DNA of 64,000 nt. Source: Pleomorphomonas koreensis DSM 23070. GTDB lineage: Bacteria > Pseudomonadota > Alphaproteobacteria > Rhizobiales > Pleomorphomonadaceae. A model generated the notes under the pieces. It had not been told where the DNA came from. It did not search any database and was given only the letters and a program-made list of their open reading frames with translations. The position numbers and the translations under genes were made by a program. The first letter of the stretch is position 1. The number at the start of each line of letters is the position of its first letter. Shown here in pieces: positions 41,471 to 49,812 of the stretch. The stretch covers positions 1 to 64,000 of the forward strand of contig NZ_AULH01000008.1 in NCBI RefSeq assembly GCF_000425185.1. Reading direction: 5' to 3'.

Positions 41471-42691
41471 TCACGCCCGCCGCCGCGCCTCGATGCTGGG
41501 CAGGAACACCGTCAGCAGCCCGAAGGCCGGCAGGAAGGCGCAGACGTGGTAGACGAAGTCGATGCCCTTGACGTCGGCGACATGGCCCAGCACGGCGGCA
41601 CCGATGCCGCCGATGCCGAAGGAGAAGCCGAAGAAGAAGCCGGCGATCATGCCGACCTTGCCCGGCACCAGCTCCTGCGCGAACACGATGATCGCCGAGA
41701 AGGCCGAGGCCAGCACCAGGCCGATGATCACCGTTAGAATCGCCGTTGAGACGAGTCCGACATAGGGCAGCGCCAGCGAGAACGGCAGCACGCCGAGGAT
41801 CGACACCCAGATCACCGGCTTGCGGCCGACGCGGTCGCCGATCGGCCCGCCGATCACCGTGCCCGCCGCCACCGCGCCGAGGAACAGGAACAGCAGCATC
41901 TGCGACTGCTGAACGCTGACGCCGAACTTATGCATCAGGTAGAAGGTGTAGTAGCTCGATAGGCTGGCGAGATAGATGTATTTCGAGAACACCAGACAGC
42001 CGAGCACGATCAGCGCCGTCACGACGCGCCAGCGCGGCAGCGCCACCTGCGGCGTCGCGACGGCGCGCTTGGCCGAGGAGCGGCGGTGACGGCTGTACCA
42101 GTTGCCGACCTGCCACAGCACGATCATCGCCACCAGCGCGGCGAGCGAGAACCAGGCGACGCTCCGTTGGCCGTTGGGCAGAACGATGAAGGCGGCGAGC
42201 AGCGGCCCCAGCGCCGAGCCGAAGTTGCCGCCGACCTGGAACAGCGACTGCGCCAGGCCATAGCGGCCGCCCGACGCCATGCGGGCGACGCGCGAGGATT
42301 CCGGATGGAACACCGACGACCCGATGCCGATCAGCGCGCAGGCGACCAGCAGCAGGTGGTAGCTGTGGACGTTGGCGAGCAGCAGCAGGCCGGAGAGCGT
42401 GAAGCCCATGCCGATGGCCAGCGAATAGGGCTGCGGATGCCGGTCGGTGTAGGTGCCGATCAGCGGCTGCAGCAGCGAGGCGGTGAACTGGAAGGTCAGC
42501 GTCATCAGGCCGATCTGGCCGAAATCGAGCGTGTAGCTCTCCTTCAGCATCGGATAGAGGCCGGTCAGCAGCGACTGCATCATGTCATTGAGCATGTGGC
42601 AGAAGCTGATGGCGAAGATCACGGAAAAGGCGGTGGTGGTGGCGGACGGAACGGCGGCCGGGGCGGTGGTGTCGGTCAACGGGTACTCCAT
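41471..42691 (-). CDS. MFS efflux transporter, Fsr (fosmidomycin resistance) family
   Basis: A 406-residue, 12-helix major facilitator protein. The Fsr-like opening is clear (FSVIFAISFCHMLNDMMQSLLTGLYPMLKESYTLDFGQIGLMTLTFQFTASLLQPLIGTYTDRHPQPYSL), as are SSVFHPESSRVARMASGGRYGLAQSLFQVGGNFGSALGPLL and IGDRVGRKPV in the second half. Members expel fosmidomycin and other compounds; the natural substrate here is unknown. It is divergent from an AraC regulator, with a small inverted repeat between, and converges on the sugar ATPase gene. Confidence 0.93.
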   Translation of the reverse strand: MEYPLTDTTAPAAVPSATTTAFSVIFAISFCHMLNDMMQSLLTGLYPMLKESYTLDFGQIGLMTLTFQFTASLLQPLIGTYTDRHPQPYSLAIGMGFTLSGLLLLANVHSYHLLLVACALIGIGSSVFHPESSRVARMASGGRYGLAQSLFQVGGNFGSALGPLLAAFIVLPNGQRSVAWFSLAALVAMIVLWQVGNWYSRHRRSSAKRAVATPQVALPRWRVVTALIVLGCLVFSKYIYLASLSSYYTFYLMHKFGVSVQQSQMLLFLFLGAVAAGTVIGGPIGDRVGRKPVIWVSILGVLPFSLALPYVGLVSTAILTVIIGLVLASAFSAIIVFAQELVPGKVGMIAGFFFGFSFGIGGIGAAVLGHVADVKGIDFVYHVCAFLPAFGLLTVFLPSIEARRRA

Positions 42692-42725
42692 GGCGCGGCC
42701 GGCATCGCGATCGGGCGGTACCGGC

Positions 42726-42744
42726 CGACTACGACAATAGTCGT
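42726..42744. promoter_or_regulatory. nested inverted repeat between MFS and AraC genes
   Basis: CGACTA and TAGTCG (six-base spacer) overlap ACGAC and GTCGT (four-base spacer) in the 77-base divergent intergenic region. Candidate operator for the AraC regulator controlling both genes. Position-based call. Confidence 0.45.
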
Positions 42745-42768
42745 TTCGGCGCTTCCTGCCTTCGTGAT

Positions 42769-43665
42769 ATGGTCCAAATCTTCTTCGACTGGGCCAACTT
42801 CACCATGGACCTCAACTTCTCCCCCGCCGCCGGCGACAGCAGCCGCTCCGACCTCGTGGCGCCCTGGTCCGAGGAGCCGCATGTGAAATGCGTCGAATGG
42901 CTGGAGCGGGCGGTCGGGCCGATCGTCGCCAAGGCCAGCGAATACACCGACGGCCACGTCGTGCCGCCACATCGCCACAGCCGCGCCCAGATGATCTATG
43001 CGCTGTCCGGCGTGGTGACGGTGACCATGCCCGGCGAGCGCTGGATGGTGCCGCCCGACCATGCGCTGTGGGTGCCGGCCGGCACCGTGCATTCGGTGGC
43101 CGCCAGCGGCCATGTCAGCATGCGCTCGATCTACGTGAAGCCCGGCGCGGTCGCCGACCTGCCGAGCCGCGGCCGGGTGGTGGAGCTGACCGGCCTGATG
43201 CGCAGCCTGATGCTGGAGGCGGTCAACCTGCCGCAATGCTACGAGCCGGCCAGCCGGGCCGGCCTGGTGATGGCGCTGATCCTCGAAGAGATTCCGCGGC
43301 TGCCGGTACGGCCGCTCGGCCTGCCCTTTCCGGCCGATCCGCGCATGGCGGCGCTCTGCCACCGCTTCCTCGACGCCCCGACGACGCGGACCGGCATCGA
43401 CGACTGGGCGGCCGCTCTCGCCATGAGCCGTCGCACCTTCACCCGCGCCTTCCGCCGCGAGACCGGGCTGAGCCTCTCCGAATGGCGCCAGCAGGCCAGC
43501 CTGTTCGCGGCGTTGCCGCGTCTGGCCGGCGGCGAGAGCGTCACCAGCGTCGCCCTCGACCTCGGCTACGACAGCTCGTCAGCCTTCTCGACCATGTTCA
43601 AGCGCATGACCGGCGCAACGCCCGGCCGCTACCTGCGCGAGGCGGAATCCGTCAGCGCGGGCTGA
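42769..43665 (+). CDS. AraC-family regulator with cupin sensor domain
   Basis: A 298-residue regulator. An N-terminal AraC-type cupin (HRHSRAQMIYALSGVVTVTMPGERWMVPPDHALWVPAGTVHSV, about residues 65-110) precedes the DNA-binding domain (AALAMSRRTFTRAFRRETGLSLSEWRQQASLFAALPRLAGGESVTSVALDLGYDSSSAFSTMFKRMTGATPGRYL, about 215-290). This domain type often controls a neighbouring exporter, here the divergent MFS gene. The start is uncertain: neither ATG 42769 nor ATG 42802 has a good ribosome site. The 3' end overlaps the convergent dehydrogenase gene by 14 bases. Confidence 0.9.
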   Translation: MVQIFFDWANFTMDLNFSPAAGDSSRSDLVAPWSEEPHVKCVEWLERAVGPIVAKASEYTDGHVVPPHRHSRAQMIYALSGVVTVTMPGERWMVPPDHALWVPAGTVHSVAASGHVSMRSIYVKPGAVADLPSRGRVVELTGLMRSLMLEAVNLPQCYEPASRAGLVMALILEEIPRLPVRPLGLPFPADPRMAALCHRFLDAPTTRTGIDDWAAALAMSRRTFTRAFRRETGLSLSEWRQQASLFAALPRLAGGESVTSVALDLGYDSSSAFSTMFKRMTGATPGRYLREAESVSAG

Positions 43666-44779
43666 GGCGCAGGAGCCGGCCGGGGTTCTCGTCCTCGATC
43701 ACCCACACGGCGCCATCGGGCGCCACCGCCACGTCGCGGATGCGGGCGCCCATGGCGAAGCGCTCGTCCTCGTGCGCCGCCGTGCCGTCGATGGTCACCC
43801 GCGACAGCGACTGCGTCTTGAGGCCGCCGATCAGCGCCGACCCCTTCCAGGCCGGGAACAGCTCGCCCTCGTAGAAGGCGAGGCCGGCCGGCGCGATCAC
43901 CGGATCCCAGTAGAGCGCCGGCTCCTGGAACTCCGGCCGGGTCGGCGGCTTGGGGATCGGCGAGCCGTCGTAATTGTCGCCGTAGGAGACCTCCGGCCAG
44001 CCGTAGTTCTTGCCCGGCTCGATCAGGTTGAGTTCGTCGCCGCCCTTCGGCCCCATCTCGTTGAGCCACAGGCGGCCGTCGGAGGCGAAGGCGAGGCCGT
44101 AGGGGTTGCGATGGCCGAGCGTCCAGGTCTCGGCGCGGGCGCCGCCGTCGTCGGCCCACGGGTTGCCGGGCGCCGGCTTGCCGTCGAGCGTCAGGCGCAG
44201 CACCTTGCCCAGTTCGAGATCGGCATCCTGCGCCGTTGCCGGCCGCATGCGATCACCGACCGTCAGGAACAGCAACTGGCCGTCGGGCGAGAAGGCGATG
44301 ATGCCGCCCGGCTGGCCGCCCTTGCCCTTGGGCAATTGCCGCCACAGCACCTCGAAGCCGCCGAGCTGCGCCTTGCCCTCCGCCTCGTCGAGCGTGGCGC
44401 GGGCCAGCGCCAGCGAGCTTCCGCCCTCGCCCGGCTCGACATAGGTCAGATAGATGCGCCGGCTGTTGGGGAAGTCCGGCGCCAGCGCCACGTCGAGCAG
44501 GCCGTTCTGGCCGCCGTAGGCGACATCGGGAACGCCAGTCACCTCGATCGGGTCGCCGCCCCGGCGATCGACGACGAACAGCTTGCCCGGCTTGGTGGTG
44601 ACCAGCAGCCGATCGGCGTCGATCAGGGCGATCGCCCAGGGCAGGTTGAAGCGGGCGACGGTCTGGGCCTGGAAGGGCAGCTTACTGGTCGCCTTGATGG
44701 TCCCGGCGTTTTCCGGCGCGGCAAAGGCCGGCGTAGCGATCAGGACGGCAAGCACCGTCGAGCGGAGAAGGGCGTGCAT
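43652..44779 (-). CDS. PQQ-dependent soluble sugar (aldose) dehydrogenase
   Basis: Periplasmic six-bladed beta-propeller of the soluble glucose/aldose dehydrogenase family, 375 residues with a Sec signal (LLRSTVLAVLIATPAFAA). Family text: FNLPWAIALIDADRLLVTTKPGKLFVVD, GQNGLLDVALAPDFPNSRRIYLTY, HRNPYGLAFASDGRLWLNEMGPKGGDELNLIEPGKNYGWPEVSYG and AGLAFYEGELFPAWKGSALIGGL. It oxidises sugars to lactones using PQQ and passes electrons to the respiratory chain; cofactor genes are not here. The usual Glu in the LW..EHGP-type motif reads EMGP here (Met instead of His), which may alter the active site. Confidence 0.9.
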   Translation of the reverse strand: MHALLRSTVLAVLIATPAFAAPENAGTIKATSKLPFQAQTVARFNLPWAIALIDADRLLVTTKPGKLFVVDRRGGDPIEVTGVPDVAYGGQNGLLDVALAPDFPNSRRIYLTYVEPGEGGSSLALARATLDEAEGKAQLGGFEVLWRQLPKGKGGQPGGIIAFSPDGQLLFLTVGDRMRPATAQDADLELGKVLRLTLDGKPAPGNPWADDGGARAETWTLGHRNPYGLAFASDGRLWLNEMGPKGGDELNLIEPGKNYGWPEVSYGDNYDGSPIPKPPTRPEFQEPALYWDPVIAPAGLAFYEGELFPAWKGSALIGGLKTQSLSRVTIDGTAAHEDERFAMGARIRDVAVAPDGAVWVIEDENPGRLLRLSPR

Positions 44780-44863
44780 GTCGGCGTCTCCCCGGCTGTG
44801 CCGGCGGCGCCGGCCTATTCAGGGAGATTTGGGGTGTCGCGACCCATTCTCAAGAGGACATGG

Positions 44864-46255
44864 TTAAAGCCAGCCAAGCGCCTTCCACCACAGGAAGTCG
44901 ATCGGCACCAGCGCGACAAGCGTGATCAGCGCCAGCGGCACCGTCACCTTGACCAGATGATCGAGCTTCTCGCCGGAGAGCTGCATCGCCACGACGAGCG
45001 GTCCCACCTGATAGGGAAACAGCACCGTCGAGAAGCCGACCACCTGCGTCATCAGGACGGTCATGGCGCCGTAGCCGGTCAGCGCCGCCAGGTCGTTGGT
45101 CATCGGCGTCAGCACCGCCGGCGCGCTCGGCACGGTGGTGAACATGCCGGTGAAGAAGGACAGGAAGGTCAGTGAGAAGAAGTTGACGGCGTCGTGGCCG
45201 GGCGCCAGCGGCAGCACCGAAGTGAGGAAGGCGCCGAGCTTGCCGCCGAGCCCGGAGGCGCCCACCACGGCGCCGAGCGCCAGCGCGCCGGCAACGAACA
45301 GCAACAGGCCGAAGTCGACCGACTGCTTGAAGGCCGGCGGGCTGACCACGCCGAAGCGCGGCGCCAGCAGCAGTATGGCGGCGCCGAGGCCGATCCAGGC
45401 GGCGTTGATGCCGTGCAGGCTGTCGGTCATCCAGAAGGCGAGCGTCAGGACGAGGATGCCGATCACCTTGCCCTGCCCCGCCTTGCCGGCGGCCGCCGCC
45501 TTGGCCTCGCCGCCGAGCGGCGCGCCGACCGTCGCCGGGAACAGGAAGAGCACCAGCGCCACGGTGACCGCCGACTTGACGATGCCCAGCACCGGATAAT
45601 GCAGCAGGAGATAGTCGGTGTAGCTGAAATGGACGCCGAGCATGGTCTCGGCCGAGCCGGCCAGCACCATGTTGGGGATGTTGGACGGCAGGATGGCGAA
45701 GCTCGGCATGTTGCAGCCGATCGCCAGGATGGCGGCAATGCCGATGCGGCCGTTGGAGCCCTTGGCGAAGCCGCAGCGGTCGGCCAGCGCCATGCCGATC
45801 GGCACCATCACCACGGCGCGGCCCACCGACGACGGCATCAGGAAGCCTAAAAGCATGCAGGCGAGCATCAGCCCGCCGACGAGGCGCGGATAGCTCCGCG
45901 TGACCAGCGGCGCGATGATGTCGGCGAGGCGGGCGTCGAGGCCGGTGGCGCTGACCGCCGAGCCGATCACGAAGCCGGAAATGATCAGCCACACCGCCGC
46001 CGAGGCGAAGCCGGAGAAAACCAGCGGCGCCGGCTGCAAGCCGGCGATCAGCACGCTGGCAAAGAGCAGCAGGCTGGCAAAATAGCCCGGCACCAGCGCC
46101 GTCGCCCACAGCCCCAGCGTCACCAGAACGATGGCCAGCGTGACGCCGCCTTTTGGCCCCAGGGCGGCCGGCGACCACAGGGCGACGGCGGCGGCGATGA
46201 TCAGGATCGCCGCAAGGACGACGTGGCGGACGGTGAATTCGGAAGTGGTGAACAT
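44864..46255 (-). CDS. DASS/SLC13-family anion transporter
   Basis: A 463-residue inner-membrane protein with about 12 hydrophobic segments. DASS features include FASAAVWLIISGFVIGSAVSATGL, LLGFLMPSSVGRAVVMVPIGMALADR, CNMPSFAILPSNIPNMVLAGSAETMLG and TGMFTTVPSAPAVLTPMTNDLAALTGYG. These contain SNT/SAP-like anion-binding turns. Substrates of the family are di- or tricarboxylates, sulfate or sulfonates; this one cannot be assigned. I chose the ATG at 46255; upstream in-frame sequence to 46375 is not family-like. Divergent from the GNAT gene. Confidence 0.88.
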   Translation of the reverse strand: MFTTSEFTVRHVVLAAILIIAAAVALWSPAALGPKGGVTLAIVLVTLGLWATALVPGYFASLLLFASVLIAGLQPAPLVFSGFASAAVWLIISGFVIGSAVSATGLDARLADIIAPLVTRSYPRLVGGLMLACMLLGFLMPSSVGRAVVMVPIGMALADRCGFAKGSNGRIGIAAILAIGCNMPSFAILPSNIPNMVLAGSAETMLGVHFSYTDYLLLHYPVLGIVKSAVTVALVLFLFPATVGAPLGGEAKAAAAGKAGQGKVIGILVLTLAFWMTDSLHGINAAWIGLGAAILLLAPRFGVVSPPAFKQSVDFGLLLFVAGALALGAVVGASGLGGKLGAFLTSVLPLAPGHDAVNFFSLTFLSFFTGMFTTVPSAPAVLTPMTNDLAALTGYGAMTVLMTQVVGFSTVLFPYQVGPLVVAMQLSGEKLDHLVKVTVPLALITLVALVPIDFLWWKALGWL

Positions 46256-46373
46256 CTTCGGTCCGTTGAGAAAATGCCGTTCGATTCCGGAGGCGCCGGC
46301 GCAGACTATCCGAAGCGAAGCCGTCGCGTTAGTGTGTTGTCCGGCCGGCGGATCGGCGAAACGGGTGCCCGAC

Positions 46374-46859
46374 ATGGACCTTCTGGTGAGACTCTACGAC
46401 GTCGCGGCCGACGCTGCGCTCGACGCCCGGCTCAGGGAGAACGGCGTCGCCGTCCGCCGGGCGCTGGCGCCGGAGCTGGAGACCATCCGCGCCTTCGTCG
46501 CCGCCCGCTTCAGCGCCGGCTGGGCGAGCGAGATGCAGGTAGCCTTCTCGCGCGATCCCACCGCCTGCCTGATCGCCGTGCGCGACGGCAAGCTGCTCGG
46601 CTTTGCCTGCTACGACGCCATCGCCCTCGGCTTCTTCGGCCCGACCGGCGTCGACGAGGCGGCGCGCGGCCTCGGCATCGGCAAGGCGCTGCTGATCCGG
46701 ACGCTGCTCGCCATGCGCGAGCGCGGCTACGGCTATGCCGCCATCGGCTGGGCCGGGCCAGTCGACTTCTACGCCCGCGCCGTCGGCGCTATCCCGATCC
46801 CCGGATCGGAGAAGAGCGTCTACGCCGGCCTGCTCGATCCGCTGCTCGGCGCCTCCTAG
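46374..46859 (+). CDS. GNAT-family acetyltransferase
   Basis: A 161-residue acetyl-CoA-dependent N-acetyltransferase. The fold is recognisable from AVRRALAPELETIRAFVAARF, RDGKLLGFACYDAIALGFFGPTGVDEAARGLGIGKALLIRTLLAM (the acetyl-CoA loop RGLGIGKAL about residue 98) and GYAAIGWAGPVDFYARAVGAIPI. The acceptor is unknown. The start at 46374 has only a weak ribosome site. The stop overlaps the convergent hexosaminidase gene by four bases. Confidence 0.88.
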   Translation: MDLLVRLYDVAADAALDARLRENGVAVRRALAPELETIRAFVAARFSAGWASEMQVAFSRDPTACLIAVRDGKLLGFACYDAIALGFFGPTGVDEAARGLGIGKALLIRTLLAMRERGYGYAAIGWAGPVDFYARAVGAIPIPGSEKSVYAGLLDPLLGAS

Positions 46860-48772
46860 AGAACCGGGCAGAAGCGGCAAAGCGCCCGGAAGCGCTCCCA
46901 GTCCTTCTCCGCCGGCGGCGTCCAGCCCGCCTCGGCGACGGCGGCAAGGCGTGGGAACACCAGGTGATTGAAGTGGGCGCGGCTGGCGATCAGTTCGGTC
47001 CAGATGCAGGACTGCACGCCCCTGAGGCGCGGCAGCAGGCCGGCCGGAATGTCGCCGCCCACCTCGTAGGCGTAGGTCGTCTCGAGCGGCGTCGCGCCGG
47101 CCCAGCTCATGCCCACCTCGTCCCAATCCCCGGACTGGGCCATGTCGAGATAATAGGCCTCGGCCGGCGCCATGACGATGTCGTAGCCGCGCGCCGCCAG
47201 ACCGGCGCCGATCGCCGCCTTCTGCCAAACGGTGAGCAGCGTGCCGTCCGTCTCGACGCCACCGCCGTTGGCCACTTCGTTCCAGCCGGCGAGCTTGCGG
47301 CCGCGCCGGCCGAGCATCGCCTGCACCCTGCGCATGAAGTGCGATTGCAGCGCCTCGGTGCCGTCAAGGCCGAGGTCGGCCATCAGCCGGCGCGCCAGCG
47401 GCGAGGCGAGCCACGCCCCCTCCGCCACCTCGTCGCCGCCGACGTGCAGATGCGGCGACGGGAACAGCTCCGCGAGATCGTCGAACACCGCGTCGAGCAC
47501 GCTCCAGGTAAGCTCGACGGCCGGATTGAGGGCATTGTTGGCAAAGCCCTGCACCGAGGCATAGGTATCGGCCGGCTCGTCCGGATCGACGAGCGCCGGC
47601 AGCGCCGCCAGCGCGGCGGTGCTGTGGCCGGGAATGTCGATCTCCGGCACGATGTCGATGTTGAGCCGGGCGGCGTGGGCGACGAGCGCCCGCACCTCGG
47701 CATGGCTGTAGCAGCCGCCGCTCGGATGGCGGCCGCCGCCGATCTGCGGCGGCAGCGCCGCGTCCGGCCCGTGCGTGGAACCGATCGCCGTCAGCTCGGG
47801 AAAGGCCCGGATATCCAGCCGCCACGCCTCGTCGTCGGAAAGATGCCAGTGGAAGACGTTGAGCTTCAGATAGGCGAGGATGTCGAGGAAACGGGCGACA
47901 TCGGCCACCGGGAAGAAGCGGCGGGCGGTGTCGAGATGCGAGCCGCGCCAGGAAAAGCGTGGTTGATCAAGAATATGGCCGTGCGCCGGAAAGCGGCAGC
48001 CGGCGCGGGCGCCACGCCGGAGCTGGCCGAGCGCCGTCAGCCCGTATTGCCGGCCGGCGGGACCAGATGCGGTGAGCAGGATATCTTCGCCCTGGAAATC
48101 CAGGCGGTAGGCCTCGCGCCCGAGCGCCGCGTCGTGGGCGAAGCGCAGCGGCCGGTCGCCCGGCAGCGCCATCAGCGAGAAGGGCACCGGCTCCAGCGGG
48201 AACAGCCGCCGGAACAGCGCCGATACCGCCGAGACGGCGGCGAGTTCGTCGACGCTGGCGCCGTCGGCCGGCACCAGATAGCCGGGAAGCCGGTCGGAGG
48301 GCGTGAGGTCCGCCTCGGCCGGCCAGGGTGTCAGCGCGTAGACGATCGGTCCCGTCGCCGCGCCTTGCTCGGGCGCCTCGCGCCGGAGATCGCCCACCGT
48401 CACTGCCGGCCGCTCGCCGCCCGCCAGCGTCAGATAGGCCGAGGCGATGCCCTCGCCTCGGTGCTGCGGCGCGCCGGCGATATCGCCGAGCGAGAAGCGC
48501 CAGACGTCGCCGGGCGCCAGGCGGAAGCCGCCCGGCGGCGCTACCTCGTGGAAATAGCCGCGACGGTCGAGGAGACGCGCGTTGTCGGCCGCCGCACCAC
48601 GGCCGGCGAAGCGCAGCGTCGTGAAAGCGAGACGAAAGCCTTCGATCGGCGCGGCACCGAGGTTGCGAAGCTCAAACAGCAGGCGGCCGGCCGAGTGAGG
48701 GCCTGCACTCTGCCAGCGGCAGTCGAGGTGGAAGCTGGCCGCCTCTGGAACGGCCGCATGCGGATCGGTCAT
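46856..48772 (-). CDS. beta-N-acetylhexosaminidase (GH20)
   Basis: A 638-residue glycosidase that removes terminal GlcNAc or GalNAc by substrate-assisted catalysis. An N-terminal beta-rich domain and GH20b-type domain lead to the catalytic barrel at about residue 270: RFSWRGSHLDTARRFFPV, LNVFHWHLSDDEAWRLDI, VPEIDIPGHSTAALAALP, and the catalytic pair in HVGGDEVAEG (about Asp447-Glu448). No signal peptide is apparent, so it probably acts on imported oligosaccharides in the cytoplasm. The ATG at 48772 has GGGGAGGAG six bases upstream. It follows an AraC regulator by 22 bases in the same orientation and is likely co-transcribed with it. Confidence 0.94.
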   Translation of the reverse strand: MTDPHAAVPEAASFHLDCRWQSAGPHSAGRLLFELRNLGAAPIEGFRLAFTTLRFAGRGAAADNARLLDRRGYFHEVAPPGGFRLAPGDVWRFSLGDIAGAPQHRGEGIASAYLTLAGGERPAVTVGDLRREAPEQGAATGPIVYALTPWPAEADLTPSDRLPGYLVPADGASVDELAAVSAVSALFRRLFPLEPVPFSLMALPGDRPLRFAHDAALGREAYRLDFQGEDILLTASGPAGRQYGLTALGQLRRGARAGCRFPAHGHILDQPRFSWRGSHLDTARRFFPVADVARFLDILAYLKLNVFHWHLSDDEAWRLDIRAFPELTAIGSTHGPDAALPPQIGGGRHPSGGCYSHAEVRALVAHAARLNIDIVPEIDIPGHSTAALAALPALVDPDEPADTYASVQGFANNALNPAVELTWSVLDAVFDDLAELFPSPHLHVGGDEVAEGAWLASPLARRLMADLGLDGTEALQSHFMRRVQAMLGRRGRKLAGWNEVANGGGVETDGTLLTVWQKAAIGAGLAARGYDIVMAPAEAYYLDMAQSGDWDEVGMSWAGATPLETTYAYEVGGDIPAGLLPRLRGVQSCIWTELIASRAHFNHLVFPRLAAVAEAGWTPPAEKDWERFRALCRFCPVL

Positions 48773-48794
48773 CGAAACTCCTCCCCTGAGAGCC

Positions 48795-49691
48795 TCAGCC
48801 CTTGCGCAGGGCCCGGTATTGCGTCGGCGAACCGTCATGCACCCGCCGGAAACAGCGCGAAAAATACAAGGGATCGTCGAAGCCGAGATCGGCGGCGATC
48901 GCCTTCACCGACTGGTCGGTGGTGTCGAGCAGGAAGCAGGCGCGCTGGATCTTCAGGCGGATGAAGAAGTCGAGCACCGTGAAGCCGGTGCGCTTCTTGA
49001 ACACGGCGGCAAGGTGCGACGACGACAGGTTGGCCTCGCGCGCCAGCTCATCGACCTTCAGTGAGCGGCCGAGATTGCCCTGCATCACGTCGATCACCCG
49101 ACGGATGCGCTGGTCGAGATTGTCGTCGCGGTTGGGCGTCCGATGGCGCAGCACCACGAGATGGGTGACGAGTTGGCCGAGCGCCATCGACGCCGACAGC
49201 AGGTTGTCCGGCGTATAGCCGCGGCCGAGGATCGACAGCATCTTCTCGAATAGCGTCGGTATGGCCGGATCGCGGCCCGGATGCAGCAGCGGCTCGCCGG
49301 CATCGAGTTCCAGCAACTCCGGCAGCAGCGCCACCTTGGCGCCGTCGAGATGCACCCAGTAGATCGTCCATGGATCGTCGGGATCGGCGCCATAGGCGTG
49401 CGGCGCGCCGGCCGGCATCACCAGCGCCTGGCCGGGGCGGACGCGCAAGGTCGAGCCGCCGAGCCGCGCCCAGCCGCCGCCGTCGGTGCAGTAGATCAGC
49501 ACCGATTGCGAAATGCCCTCCGGCCGCTCGACGAAGTGCCATTGCGCCTTGGGATAGTGGCCGACGTCGCTCGGCAGCAGCTCGATCAGCGGCCGGCCCT
49601 CCAGCCAGCCGGACACCACCGGGCGCGGCAGCACGATCGACCGCTGCCCCGGAAAGCCCTCCCTGATCCGCTGTTCCCCATCCTCTGCCAT
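48795..49691 (-). CDS. AraC-family regulator of the hexosaminidase/DUF5107 locus
   Basis: A 298-residue regulator. The N-terminal cupin sensor contains GGGWARLGGSTLRVRPGQALVMPAGAPHAYGADPDDPWTIYWVHLDG (about residues 70-115). The C-terminal tandem helix-turn-helix reads LKVDELAREANLSSSHLAAVFKKRTGFTVLDFFIRLKIQRACFLLDTTDQSVKAIAADLGFDDPLYFSRCFRRVHDGSPTQYR. This form of the family usually activates glycoside utilisation genes in response to a sugar. It is divergent from the DUF5107-TPR gene (121 bases apart) and immediately upstream of the GH20 gene, so it probably controls both directions. Confidence 0.93.
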   Translation of the reverse strand: MAEDGEQRIREGFPGQRSIVLPRPVVSGWLEGRPLIELLPSDVGHYPKAQWHFVERPEGISQSVLIYCTDGGGWARLGGSTLRVRPGQALVMPAGAPHAYGADPDDPWTIYWVHLDGAKVALLPELLELDAGEPLLHPGRDPAIPTLFEKMLSILGRGYTPDNLLSASMALGQLVTHLVVLRHRTPNRDDNLDQRIRRVIDVMQGNLGRSLKVDELAREANLSSSHLAAVFKKRTGFTVLDFFIRLKIQRACFLLDTTDQSVKAIAADLGFDDPLYFSRCFRRVHDGSPTQYRALRKG

Positions 49692-49812
49692 GCCTCAAGG
49701 CTATCAGAGGATCCTCCATGATGTCCATCGTTACCGCTATTCCCGGCGACAGGGACCGCGCCTAGCGTTCCATCAATGGGAAATCCGGGACTCCGGGATG
49801 GGAAGGAACGCC

